The notes under the pieces are model-generated. The model had not been told where the DNA came from, did not search any database, and saw only the letters and a list, made by a program, of their open reading frames with translations. From JAGHAJ01 sp964559865 [NCBI: uncultured Synergistota bacterium] (GTDB lineage Bacteria > Synergistota > JAGHAJ01), in the NCBI GenBank assembly GCA_964559865.1, contig CAZLJD010000028.1, forward strand, positions 1 through 57,863: a DNA stretch of 57,863 bases, read 5' to 3'. Shown piece after piece: positions 47,410-55,406 of this stretch. The position numbers and the translations under genes are program-made. Every line of letters begins with the position of its first letter. The stretch's first letter is position 1.

Positions 47410-48234
47410 TTACACCCCCGAAAATGCATTAAATCCACCATCTATGGGAACAACTACACCAGTAACGAACCTGGAGGCATCGGATGTTAACCATATACAC
47501 GTGCCTATAAGGTCTTCAGGCTCACCAAATCTCCCCATAGGTGTATGCGCTATTATGGTTTTCCCACGCTCAGTCAGGTTGTTATTCTCGTCCCACAAAA
47601 GGTATCTATTCTGCTTTGTAGAGAAAAAGCCTGGTGCTATCGCATTAACTCGGAGCTTTTTATTGTACTCCTGTGCAAAGTGGACAGCAAGCCACTGAGT
47701 AAAGTTGCTCACAGCCGCCTTAGCAGCCGAGTAACCAGGTATCCGAGTAAGGGGCCTGAAGGCATTCATAGAAGATATATTGAGAATTACCCCTCCTTCC
47801 GGGTTCTTCACCATCTCTCTACCAAATACCTGTGAAGGCAGTATAGCACCACCGAAGAGATTTAGTGCTACTACCCTCTCCAATGCAGATAGAGGTATAT
47901 CAAAAAACTTTAACTTATCAGATGTAGTAGCATCTTCCCTGTTTCCACCAGCACAGTTCACAAGGATATCCACTCTCCCAAAATCTTCTAAAATCTTATC
48001 TGCTGCCTCCTTCAGTTTCTCAGCATCCATCACATTCATGTAATACCCTTTGGCATTTATTCCCTCCCGCTTCGCTCTGTCGATCACATCATCAGTAGGA
48101 GCAATATCGCCAATGGCTATATCTGCACCAGCCTTTCCGAGACCTATAGCAATCTCAGAACCAAGTACACCAGCTCCACCAGTAATAACCGCCTTTTTCC
48201 CCTCAAGGCTAAACATCTTAAGGAACCCATCCAT
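47410..48234 (-). CDS. SDR-family oxidoreductase, probable fructuronate reductase (D-mannonate dehydrogenase, UxuB-type)
   Basis: This 274-aa short-chain dehydrogenase has the cofactor motif TGGAGVLGSEIAIGLGKAGAD, NCAGG, the catalytic Ser in ILNISSMNAF and YSAAKAAVSNF (Tyr-x3-Lys), ending VPIDGGFNAFSGV. Bacillus-type UxuB enzymes that interconvert D-fructuronate and D-mannonate are SDRs of this length with the same TRxPGYSAAKAAxxNFTQWLA segment. Position immediately after uxaE supports that role. Other keto-sugar-acid substrates cannot be excluded. Confidence 0.8.
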   Translation of the reverse strand: MDGFLKMFSLEGKKAVITGGAGVLGSEIAIGLGKAGADIAIGDIAPTDDVIDRAKREGINAKGYYMNVMDAEKLKEAADKILEDFGRVDILVNCAGGNREDATTSDKLKFFDIPLSALERVVALNLFGGAILPSQVFGREMVKNPEGGVILNISSMNAFRPLTRIPGYSAAKAAVSNFTQWLAVHFAQEYNKKLRVNAIAPGFFSTKQNRYLLWDENNNLTERGKTIIAHTPMGRFGEPEDLIGTCIWLTSDASRFVTGVVVPIDGGFNAFSGV

Positions 48235-48235
48235 C

Positions 48236-49660
48236 TCAAACCCCTCCCCTTAAAGCTTTTATATGCCTCCTGAAATGATATTCCAAGAAAGCATAGTAAT
48301 CATCCTCAAAATCTATGATAAGAGAGAGTAACTTATCTCTAAGAGCCGAAGTTAGCACAGAACCATAAGTGACATGCAGCATCTGCCTCACATTACCATC
48401 TTCCAACAAAGAAAGATAATCTCCCTTATCGACCTTCGATATATCAGGCAGGGCTGACTTGTCAACATTTATATAGTAAGACTTCTTGTCCTCATCAAAC
48501 CTCTGCAGAGAGTAATTGTACACTTCCACAAACAGAGAAGGCGACCTCTTTGCCACTACCTTGAGTGCTTCAAGGTAACTCGTTCCAGCAGTCTTGACAT
48601 GCAAAAAACCATCAAAATAACTCCCAAGTATAGGATAGATTGTAAGTTTATCACTACCGGAGTGCACGCTAATCCTATAAGGCCCAAACTCCTTCACAAT
48701 AGCTCTGTGTACTTTCACACTCTCTTCAAACTCAACGAGATCACCTATGTAATCTACTCCCTTGTGGAACTCTCCAATAAACCTCAACGCAATACCGGTA
48801 AAACCAACCTCCAACCGCCTGAGTTCACTTACTATAAATATGTGTTCTTTATAGGATGTCGGTTCGTCGGTTTCATCAACAGAAATCTCAAAGTCAAAAC
48901 TGCCATCTACAGACTCTCTTATCTTCCTGAACATCTGCGCAGCAAACACAATAGCCCTGTAATACTTAACGGCAGCTCTCACAACATCCATCTCATCAAA
49001 CTCAAGCACCTGATCTCCAAACTTAAAGCTCTTACCATTGTATCTATCCAAAATGTCTTTGTAATCCATTAGTGTTTCAAACTCTTTCCTAAGTCCTTCT
49101 GCACTCATAAATCCGACACCATTGTTAACATAGTCGCTCGGATCACATGTAAACATAGAATATCCATAAGGGAGCACATAATCTACATCCTCAAGCCTCT
49201 TAAGGTGATCTGCATCTGCCCCAAACCCATTTTCATACCCTTCTTTCAAAACACCCGTAACAGCAGAGATCATAACGTCTTCAGGGGTTCTTTTCGTCCT
49301 TTGCATCTCTCTGATGGACTGTTGAGCAAAAACAGGGAAAAAACCACTTCCAGAGACTGCTCTTACATGACCAGGGGTAGCCATACCGAGCCTGTCACCA
49401 AAACCAAACGAGATCCCTTTACTCCCCACAGGAACAGGTCTTAAATAGGGAAACACATCCATAAGTAGCCGAACATTGGCATAAGTAAGCGGGCATACCA
49501 CTCCTTCACCAGCATTATAACAACCTTCAAACCTGATTGGGCATCCCGCAGAAGCATAAAGCATATCCCTACCATCTCTCGCCCTCACCAGCGCAATCTT
49601 TGTACCACCAACATCTTTAATAGACTTTTCGTACAGATTAAAGCCTGACTCTGACTCCAT
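48236..49660 (-). CDS. uxaE: Tagaturonate/fructuronate epimerase UxaE
   Basis: This 474-aa protein matches the UxaE family (T. maritima TM0440), which interconverts D-tagaturonate and D-fructuronate. Visible conserved segments are GFGDRLGMATPGHVRA, GFGADADHLKRLEDVD, FTCDPSDYV, EISVDETDEPTSYKEHIFI and the C-terminal ISVHSGSDKLTIYP with VKTAGTSYLEALKVVA. The family looks like a distinct TIM-barrel enzyme with histidine and aspartate metal ligands. It lies between the DeoR gene and the SDR. Through UxaE, tagaturonate made by IolO or UxaC can enter the mannonate branch. Confidence 0.85.
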   Translation of the reverse strand: MESESGFNLYEKSIKDVGGTKIALVRARDGRDMLYASAGCPIRFEGCYNAGEGVVCPLTYANVRLLMDVFPYLRPVPVGSKGISFGFGDRLGMATPGHVRAVSGSGFFPVFAQQSIREMQRTKRTPEDVMISAVTGVLKEGYENGFGADADHLKRLEDVDYVLPYGYSMFTCDPSDYVNNGVGFMSAEGLRKEFETLMDYKDILDRYNGKSFKFGDQVLEFDEMDVVRAAVKYYRAIVFAAQMFRKIRESVDGSFDFEISVDETDEPTSYKEHIFIVSELRRLEVGFTGIALRFIGEFHKGVDYIGDLVEFEESVKVHRAIVKEFGPYRISVHSGSDKLTIYPILGSYFDGFLHVKTAGTSYLEALKVVAKRSPSLFVEVYNYSLQRFDEDKKSYYINVDKSALPDISKVDKGDYLSLLEDGNVRQMLHVTYGSVLTSALRDKLLSLIIDFEDDYYAFLEYHFRRHIKALRGGV

Positions 49661-49676
49661 AAAAGATTCCCCCTAT

Positions 49677-50447
49677 CTAACATATGATAACTTCTATGCC
49701 GTTTTCCTCCAGCAATCTCTTAACATCTTCGCTTATACCTTTATCCGTGAGAACATAGTCTATCTCATCACCTCTCGCAAACACAGCAAAGGCGACCCTG
49801 TCAAACTTAGACGAGTCTGTAACTATAAAGTGTTTGTCAGAAACAGCCATTAGTCTCCTTTTCGTCTCTGCCTCCATTATGCTCGGCGTCATAAACTCAC
49901 AGTTCTTGGAAAATCCTGTAGTGCCAAGAAATGCTTTGTCTACATGGACCTCAGAAAGCACTTTTTCAGACAAAGGGCCAATGAGAGAATAGCTGTTCTC
50001 ACGCTTCACACCACCAGTAACAATGAGTTCAACGGTAGGAACATCTACTAACTCCACAGCTATAAACAGAGAGTTGGTAACCACCGTTACATCTTCTATA
50101 GATGCCTTCTTAAGCTCCTTTGCTATCTGCAGGGTAGTAGTTCCACCATCGAATATCACGCTATCACCCGGTCTGATGAATTCCACTGCTTTCCTCGCTA
50201 TACACACCTTTTCCTCTATGTTTTTTCTTTCCTTTTCCCTGAAGCTGATCTCAAGTTTACTACCCTCCTGTATGACGGCCCCACCGTATATCCTTTTTAT
50301 CCACGGTTTTTCTTTCTCCAGCTCCCTCAAATCGTTTCTTATAGTAACTTTACTAATGTTAAACATGTCAGATAGGTCATCTACCTTAACTCTCCCCTGT
50401 GTAGATAGAATCTCAACAATCCTCCGCTTTCTTTCATCTGGCAACAC
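49677..50447 (-). CDS. DeoR-family transcriptional regulator
   Basis: This 256-aa regulator has an N-terminal winged helix-turn-helix (about residues 5-55: RKRRIVEILSTQGRVKVDDLSDMFNISKVTIRNDLRELE, then IKRIYGGAV) and a C-terminal sugar-phosphate sensor domain (GDSVIFDGGTTTLQIAKEL, VVTNSLFIAVEL, FLGTTGFS, VTDSSKFDRVAFAVFA). Proteins like this usually repress their own sugar operon until a phosphorylated intermediate binds. The gene is inside the run it probably controls, between the CUT2 importer and uxaE; the palindrome at 53349-53363 is a candidate operator. The start is GTG, two bases after the ATPase stop. Confidence 0.9.
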   Translation of the reverse strand: MLPDERKRRIVEILSTQGRVKVDDLSDMFNISKVTIRNDLRELEKEKPWIKRIYGGAVIQEGSKLEISFREKERKNIEEKVCIARKAVEFIRPGDSVIFDGGTTTLQIAKELKKASIEDVTVVTNSLFIAVELVDVPTVELIVTGGVKRENSYSLIGPLSEKVLSEVHVDKAFLGTTGFSKNCEFMTPSIMEAETKRRLMAVSDKHFIVTDSSKFDRVAFAVFARGDEIDYVLTDKGISEDVKRLLEENGIEVIIC

Positions 50448-50449
50448 AG

Positions 50450-51217
50450 CTAATCTTCCTCCTCTCGCACAGCCGTCTCACGGGAGATAATATCTATCAT
50501 ATCTTGAGGGGTAACCTCTTCCTTTCTAAAGTCTCCTACCTTTCTGCCATGCTCAAGGAGCGTAAACCTATCAGCCACTTCGTACACATGGTATATGTTG
50601 TGGGTAATAAATATCACAGATAAACCTCTATTTTTCGCCTCCACTATAAGCTCAAGAACCCTCCTCGTCTCCTTAACGGATAGTGCAGCAGTTGGCTCGT
50701 CAAGTATCAAGAGCTTTGCACCAAAATATATAGCCCTCCCTATAGCTATTGCCTGCCTCTCACCGCCAGAGAGAAAGGCAACCGTCTCATCAACATTCCT
50801 TACCTTTACACCTATGTCAGTAAGGACATCCCTGGAGATGCTACTCATCTTCCTCTTATCAAGAAGCTCAAACGGTCCTTTTCTAACCGTAAGCTCTCTA
50901 CCAAGAAAAAAATTCCGAGAGATGCTCATCAGCTCCGCCAATGCAAGATCCTGATAAACCGTCTCTATACCAGCACGCCTTGCATCCTTTGGAGATGCAA
51001 AGTTAACCTTCTTACCTTCCATATATATCTCTCCCTGATCGGGCTGGTACAACCCAACCAGTATCTTTATGAGTGTGGACTTCCCCGCACCATTATCACC
51101 AAGAAGTCCCATCACCTCATTTCTATTCACTCTAAAGTCCACACCTCTCAAAGCCTGAACTTTCCCAAAATTCTTGACTATCCCCTTCATCTCAACAAGA
51201 GCTGTACCATCTGCCAT
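50450..51217 (-). CDS. CUT2-type sugar ABC importer ATPase (single-domain, FrcA-like)
   Basis: This 255-aa ATPase has Walker A GDNGAGKSTLIK, the signature FLSGGERQAIAIGRA, Walker B LLILDEPTAALSV and the H-loop FITHN. Most CUT2 (RbsA/MglA) ATPases have two ABC domains in about 500 aa; this one has only one, as in the FrcBCA fructose system, and would work as a homodimer. It overlaps the permease stop by one base. Substrates could be a monosaccharide or inositol. Confidence 0.9.
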   Translation of the reverse strand: MADGTALVEMKGIVKNFGKVQALRGVDFRVNRNEVMGLLGDNGAGKSTLIKILVGLYQPDQGEIYMEGKKVNFASPKDARRAGIETVYQDLALAELMSISRNFFLGRELTVRKGPFELLDKRKMSSISRDVLTDIGVKVRNVDETVAFLSGGERQAIAIGRAIYFGAKLLILDEPTAALSVKETRRVLELIVEAKNRGLSVIFITHNIYHVYEVADRFTLLEHGRKVGDFRKEEVTPQDMIDIISRETAVREEED

Positions 51218-52182
51218 TACCCAGCCACCGCCCTCTTTATCTTCATGTTAATTACCGCAGCCACAACCAGTATGATACCTATAAACGCCCTATACCAGTA
51301 AGGGGGTGCACCTGCAAGTATAAGTCCATTCTGCACCATACCTATAAGAAAAGCCCCTATAAATGCACCTATCACACTACCATAACCACCGTTAAGAAAG
51401 GTACCACCAATGACTGCAGCAGCTATTGCCTCAAGCTCCATACCCATACCAAGCGTAGGGTCCACTATCTTAAATCTGCTCAAATTCGCCATCCCAGAAA
51501 AACCCGCAAGCAGGGCACAAATTATAAAGTTTATCATCTTCACCCTGTCAGCATTCACACCCAGAGCCCTCGCAACCTTCGGGTTCCCACCTGTAGCAAA
51601 CACCCAGTTACCATACTTTGTATCCGTAAGAATTATGGAAAAGACTATGGTTATGACAATAAACCACATCCCAGATATCCTTACATCTCCCCACACAGAG
51701 CTTCCAAATATTGACAAAAACAGCTTGCTCCCCTTGTAGTAAAGGGGGAAACCACCTGTAACAGCCAAAAGGATGCCTCTCCAAAACATCTGCATACCAA
51801 GAGTCGTGATAAATGACGGGATACCTGCTTTCAAGGTAATAACTGCATTCGAATACCCAACAAGAGCAGCAACCATCATAGCCAAAAAGAAGGAAAGCTC
51901 AACCGGTATTCCATAAGAGGAAAATAGTATCACAAACATTGGCACTATAGCAAACACAGAACCTACAGAAAGGTCAAACTCGCCTGCAATCATCAGAAAG
52001 GTTATACCCACCGTTACTATACCAAGCTCTGCTGATATAGTAAATATACTTGCAAAATTGGTAAGGGTTAAGAAATTCTTTGAAATGACGGAAAAGACAA
52101 CAAACACACCCAAAAAACCTATTAAAGCTCCCATCTCACTATATCTCATAATCTTGTATATACTTCTTTTATTTTCGTTCAT
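51217..52182 (-). CDS. CUT2-type sugar ABC importer permease (RbsC/FrcC-like)
   Basis: This 321-aa permease has about nine hydrophobic segments and RbsC-family landmarks TVGITFLMIAGEFDLSVGSVFAI, KAGIPSFITTLGMQMFWRGILLAVTGGFP and the late LEAIAAAVIGGTFLNGGYGSVIGAFIGAFLIG. The ATG has GGAGGTTTAAGGG upstream. A hairpin at 52210-52237 separates it from the binding-protein gene, which probably lets the latter be made in excess. Confidence 0.91.
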   Translation of the reverse strand: MNENKRSIYKIMRYSEMGALIGFLGVFVVFSVISKNFLTLTNFASIFTISAELGIVTVGITFLMIAGEFDLSVGSVFAIVPMFVILFSSYGIPVELSFFLAMMVAALVGYSNAVITLKAGIPSFITTLGMQMFWRGILLAVTGGFPLYYKGSKLFLSIFGSSVWGDVRISGMWFIVITIVFSIILTDTKYGNWVFATGGNPKVARALGVNADRVKMINFIICALLAGFSGMANLSRFKIVDPTLGMGMELEAIAAAVIGGTFLNGGYGSVIGAFIGAFLIGMVQNGLILAGAPPYWYRAFIGIILVVAAVINMKIKRAVAG

Positions 52183-52209
52183 CCCTTAAACCTCCACTAA
52201 CAATATACA

Positions 52210-52237
52210 GGGCTCCCTACCTATCGGTAGGAAGCCC
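52210..52237 (-). repeat. Inverted-repeat hairpin between CUT2 binding protein and permease genes
   Basis: Arms GGGCT plus CCTACC and GGTAGG plus AGCCC pair across one C-A mismatch, around the loop TATC. It lies 22 bases downstream of the binding-protein stop with no U-run after it. It resembles the hairpins at 42458-42490 and 56259-56288 in position and in its GTAGG/CCTAC core. Confidence 0.75.
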
Positions 52238-52259
52238 CTCACCCCTCATACCAAAGGCA

Positions 52260-53231
52260 TTATCTATAACCAGCTTTAACCGTTTTCTCTACGACCTTTA
52301 CATTACTCTTGTCAACCACAGCAGGACCTGTAAGCACCGTTCCGTGTGGTATCAGACCATACTTCTTGTAGAGATAAAGGAAGGCTATAGGCAGATACCC
52401 CTGCAGGTACTGTTGTTGCTCTATAGTAAACACTAACTCTCCCTTCTCTATTGCCTTTACCATCAGCGGAGTAAGATCCCAACCACTTAGTTTTACCTTA
52501 CCAACGAGCTTTTTCTCTTCCAACATTTTTAGTGCAGGCTGCGTCCCTATAGGACCAAGCGTGAATATCGCATTTGTGTCCGGATGACGGGTAAGATAGC
52601 TGGACATAATTCCTACCGCTTTGGTAGGCTCTGTAGTTATATCAAGCTTATCAACAGGGATTCCTTTCTTCGAAAGCACATCTTTTATACCTTTAGCCCT
52701 TAACTCAAGACCAGTATGTCCAGGTTCGTGGATAGCAACGATTGCCCTTTTAATCTTAACAGCTTGAAGCATTCTCTGAGCCGCCACTACTCCACCCTTA
52801 TATTCATCCATACCTACATAGCACAGATAAGGGATTCTTTTCTCCGGAGGCCTTGTGTCAGGAACATTTATCGCCACAACAGGAATACCTTTCTTTATAG
52901 CCCTTCTCAACGGCTCATCAAGAGCAACTGCATTCGTGATCGTAACTGCCAAACCATCGGGGTTCGCAGCTATGGCGCTATCAAGCATATCAACCAACTT
53001 CTTGATAGAGAACTTCTCCGGTCCCAAGTATGTAGCTTTAACACCAAATCTCTTCGCTGCATCATTCATACCCTTGATAACAACTCCCCAAAACGGATCT
53101 CCTGGACCACCATGAGAGACGATGTAAAATCTCATCTGAGAAGCAGCCACCACCGAAGCACCAAAACCCAGAAGCAAAACAGTCATCAAAATTACACCTA
53201 TTACTGCCCCACTCAGAAACCTCCTCCTCAT
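52260..53231 (-). CDS. CUT2-type sugar ABC importer substrate-binding protein (periplasmic-binding-protein family)
   Basis: This 323-aa secreted protein has a signal peptide of about 30 aa (MRRR, hydrophobic run, VVAAS) and a two-lobe sugar-binding fold like RbsB: YIVSHGGPGDPFWGVVIKGMNDAAKRFGV, DPDG-like NPDGLAVTITN, PVVAINVPD, YVGMDEYKGG and FTIEQQQYLQGYLPI. The ligand is probably a sugar, polyol or inositol. AAGGAGG precedes the ATG. The leader from the predicted promoter is about 112 nt. Confidence 0.9.
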   Translation of the reverse strand: MRRRFLSGAVIGVILMTVLLLGFGASVVAASQMRFYIVSHGGPGDPFWGVVIKGMNDAAKRFGVKATYLGPEKFSIKKLVDMLDSAIAANPDGLAVTITNAVALDEPLRRAIKKGIPVVAINVPDTRPPEKRIPYLCYVGMDEYKGGVVAAQRMLQAVKIKRAIVAIHEPGHTGLELRAKGIKDVLSKKGIPVDKLDITTEPTKAVGIMSSYLTRHPDTNAIFTLGPIGTQPALKMLEEKKLVGKVKLSGWDLTPLMVKAIEKGELVFTIEQQQYLQGYLPIAFLYLYKKYGLIPHGTVLTGPAVVDKSNVKVVEKTVKAGYR

Positions 53232-53348
53232 ACTGACTCCACCTCCTTATTGGATTTTACTACAGAAAGTAAAGAATATAACCTTGCCTTTCGATTTACC
53301 ACCTCCTACAGAAGAATGATAAATAAACAGCGAGCAATTCACCAAAAA

Positions 53349-53363
53349 TAGTATACTATACTA
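53349..53363. promoter_or_regulatory. 15-bp palindrome, candidate operator for the DeoR regulator
   Basis: TAGTATACTATACTA is a perfect palindrome around a central C. It covers the -10 box of the promoter at 53350-53378, a position suited to repression. The half-site ACTATA recurs at 53452 and 53466. Assignment to the DeoR protein at 49677-50447 is inference from the operon structure. Confidence 0.55.
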
Positions 53364-53378
53364 CCAAAAGGGTGTCAA
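53350..53378 (-). promoter_or_regulatory. Sigma-70-type promoter of the CUT2/inositol-uronate run
   Basis: On the minus strand a perfect TTGACA (53373-53378) and TATACT (53350-53355) are separated by 17 bases. Transcription would start near 53343. It is the only strong promoter seen for the following 19 genes down to 32179. Confidence 0.8.
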
Positions 53379-53552
53379 TGGCAAACAAAAAAATTTTTCA
53401 ATGGTGACTTTTGGGAAAAATAGAGCTGAGTAAAAAACAACCGTCGATTTTACTATATTAGGGAAACTATACAACTAACGGGGTTATGCAGTAAGATGTT
53501 TTATATAGATCTACCTTTCGCTCACTTAAAAAGGCAAAAAAACCGAAAACCA

Positions 53553-54593
53553 TCAATAAATAAACACTTTTTCCTTTTTTACATGAAGAAAGACTTTCTC
53601 ACTCAAAGGAAAATCTTTGGGCGAGTTTGCTATAATCCTGTCCTCTGAGCTATCCGAAACTGAAATTTCATATCTATAGCGAGAGCCCATATACAACTTT
53701 CCAGTTATAACTCCAGTAAACCCGTATTCATCAGGTTGAGTAAAGCTGGTATCTCTATCAAGCTCTATTTCATCTGCCCTAAAGACAACAACTACACCAC
53801 TCCCATCGCTCTTACCTTCCACAGGTATGAAAAGTTCTCCCAGTTTCACCCCTCCATTCTGAACAGTCCTCTCAAGGACATTGTTTATACCAACGAAATC
53901 CGCAACAAAAAAGTTATCAGGTCTGGTATAAATTTCTTGTGGAGTACCTACTTGTAGTATCCTACCCTCGTGCATAACAGCAACCTCATCTGCTATACTA
54001 AGAGCCTCCTCCTGGTCATGCGTAACATAAAGAGTAGTTAATCTAAGTTTTTGTTGCAGTGCTTTTATCTCAAAACGAATCCTGAGTCTTATCTTGGCAT
54101 CAAGGTTAGATAGTGGCTCATCGAGTAAGAGAACCCTTGGTTCAACCACTATAGCCCTCGCCAACGCTATTCTCTGCTGCTGGCCACCAGAAAGCTGATT
54201 AGGTTTTCTATCTTCAAGTCCCTCAACACCCAACAGAGAAAGCGCCCATCGAACTCTATCAGCTATCTCACCTTTAGGATATTTCCTCAACTTTAACCCA
54301 TAAGCCACATTGTCATACACAGTCATGTGAGGCCAAAGGGCATAGTTTTGAAAAAACATGGATATATTCCTCTTCTCCGGAGGCACATCGGTGATGTCAT
54401 CATCATCCAGATAGATCCTACCACCATCAAGTTTCACAAACCCAGCAATGGACCTCAGGAGCGTAGTCTTACCAGAGCCACTCGGGCCTATAACTGCAAG
54501 CAATTTCCCCTCTTCTATCTCTATAGAAACATCATTAAGTGCAGAAACATTCCCATAAAACTTTCTCAGACCCTTTGCAGTAACTGTTGCCAT
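53553..54593 (-). CDS. ABC importer ATPase (PotA/FbpC/MalK-like)
   Basis: This 346-aa ATPase has Walker A GPSGSGKTTLLR, Q-loop FFQNYALWPHMTVYDNVAYGL, signature LSGGQQQRIALARAIVVEP, Walker B VLLLDEPLSNLDAK, H-loop YVTHDQEEA and a C-terminal TOBE-type beta domain (about 280-346). This group serves spermidine/putrescine, iron, 2-aminoethylphosphonate, thiamine or sugars. It follows two permease genes and a binding-protein gene, so the importer is complete. The ATG has GGAGG about 16 bases and GGGGGG closer upstream. Confidence 0.92.
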   Translation of the reverse strand: MATVTAKGLRKFYGNVSALNDVSIEIEEGKLLAVIGPSGSGKTTLLRSIAGFVKLDGGRIYLDDDDITDVPPEKRNISMFFQNYALWPHMTVYDNVAYGLKLRKYPKGEIADRVRWALSLLGVEGLEDRKPNQLSGGQQQRIALARAIVVEPRVLLLDEPLSNLDAKIRLRIRFEIKALQQKLRLTTLYVTHDQEEALSIADEVAVMHEGRILQVGTPQEIYTRPDNFFVADFVGINNVLERTVQNGGVKLGELFIPVEGKSDGSGVVVVFRADEIELDRDTSFTQPDEYGFTGVITGKLYMGSRYRYEISVSDSSEDRIIANSPKDFPLSEKVFLHVKKEKVFIY

Positions 54594-54596
54594 ATC

Positions 54597-55406
54597 TTAT
54601 CCCCCCAAACCTCCTATGTACTCTGCCTTTAAGTACTTCTCTATTATTATCATGAAAAATATAGCAGGTACCATAAGAATGAGTGCCACCACTGATGCCG
54701 TCTGCATATTGTACCCCATTGCAGCTGTATACATCATCACTGGTGCTGTCTGTATGTACGGTGCACCTATAAAGAATGCTCCCGTGAATTCCCCCATAGA
54801 CCACAAAAAGACAAATATAGCACTTGCTATTAAACCAGGGATTGCCAGCGGCAGCGTAATGGTAAAGAATGTCTTTAACCTTGATGCACCAAGATTAAGT
54901 GCCGCCTGCTCAAGCTCCTCAGGAATAGACCTAAATGTGGCAGTAATAATCCAAACAGAGAAGACTAAAGATGCCATGGTATGTACAAATATAATCCCCC
55001 ACATATTCCCAGTAAGTGAATGTCTTGCAAAGACAGCAGCAATGTTTATAAATATCGGTAATTGAGGAAACGCCTGAGGCATCAAAAATATCACCAAGAG
55101 AAACTTCTCCAGCGGCAGTTTATACCTCGAAAAACCATAAGCAGCGGGAGAGGCTATGACAAGCGAAAGTACCACCACTATGCTTGCAATTTCCAGACTA
55201 AGCAGTATAGAATCCAGCACCCTGCCCCTTTGAAAGACATCCACCCAATACTTCACTCCCATCACCTGCGGCACAAGGTGAGGCCAATACCACTTTATTG
55301 CAAAACTCCAGAGGACAACACCAACAAGGGGACCTACAATCACAAAAAGAACAAAGCAAATCACTGCCACCTTTAACAACCATAAACCAACACGACGCCT
55401 CTTCAA
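54597..55406 (-). CDS. ABC importer permease (PotC/FbpB-like)
   Basis: This 269-aa permease has six hydrophobic helices and the EAA loop EELEQAALNLGASRLKTFFTITLPLAIPG. It begins with a TTG overlapping the stop of the preceding permease gene (55403). With its partner it forms the membrane channel for the binding protein at 56297-57460. Confidence 0.91.
   Translation of the reverse strand: MKRRRVGLWLLKVAVICFVLFVIVGPLVGVVLWSFAIKWYWPHLVPQVMGVKYWVDVFQRGRVLDSILLSLEIASIVVVLSLVIASPAAYGFSRYKLPLEKFLLVIFLMPQAFPQLPIFINIAAVFARHSLTGNMWGIIFVHTMASLVFSVWIITATFRSIPEELEQAALNLGASRLKTFFTITLPLAIPGLIASAIFVFLWSMGEFTGAFFIGAPYIQTAPVMMYTAAMGYNMQTASVVALILMVPAIFFMIIIEKYLKAEYIGGLGG

Larger units (their letters stand above)
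53232..53552. other. Regulatory gap of about 320 bases with no gene
   Basis: This is the only gap over 300 bases. The left third is the leader of the CUT2 binding-protein gene, containing an additional ribosome-site-like GGAGGTGG at 53299-53306. The centre holds a promoter and palindrome (53349-53378). The right part (53400-53552) is AT-rich and holds two direct copies of ACTATA (53452-53457 and 53466-53471). No RNA gene, repeat array or conserved open frame was recognised. No clear terminator for the upstream ATPase gene is visible. Confidence 0.6.

Noticed and set aside
53228-53302. A 24-codon minus-strand frame starting with GTG in the leader of the CUT2 binding-protein gene, its TGA overlapping that gene's ATG
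   Set aside because: The overlap looks like translational coupling, but the GTG is part of the GGAGGTGG stretch and has no properly spaced ribosome-binding site; the encoded peptide has no recognisable pattern.
54535-54804. An 89-codon minus-strand frame inside the PotC-like permease
   Set aside because: It lies in an alternative frame of a clear six-helix permease and has no family features.
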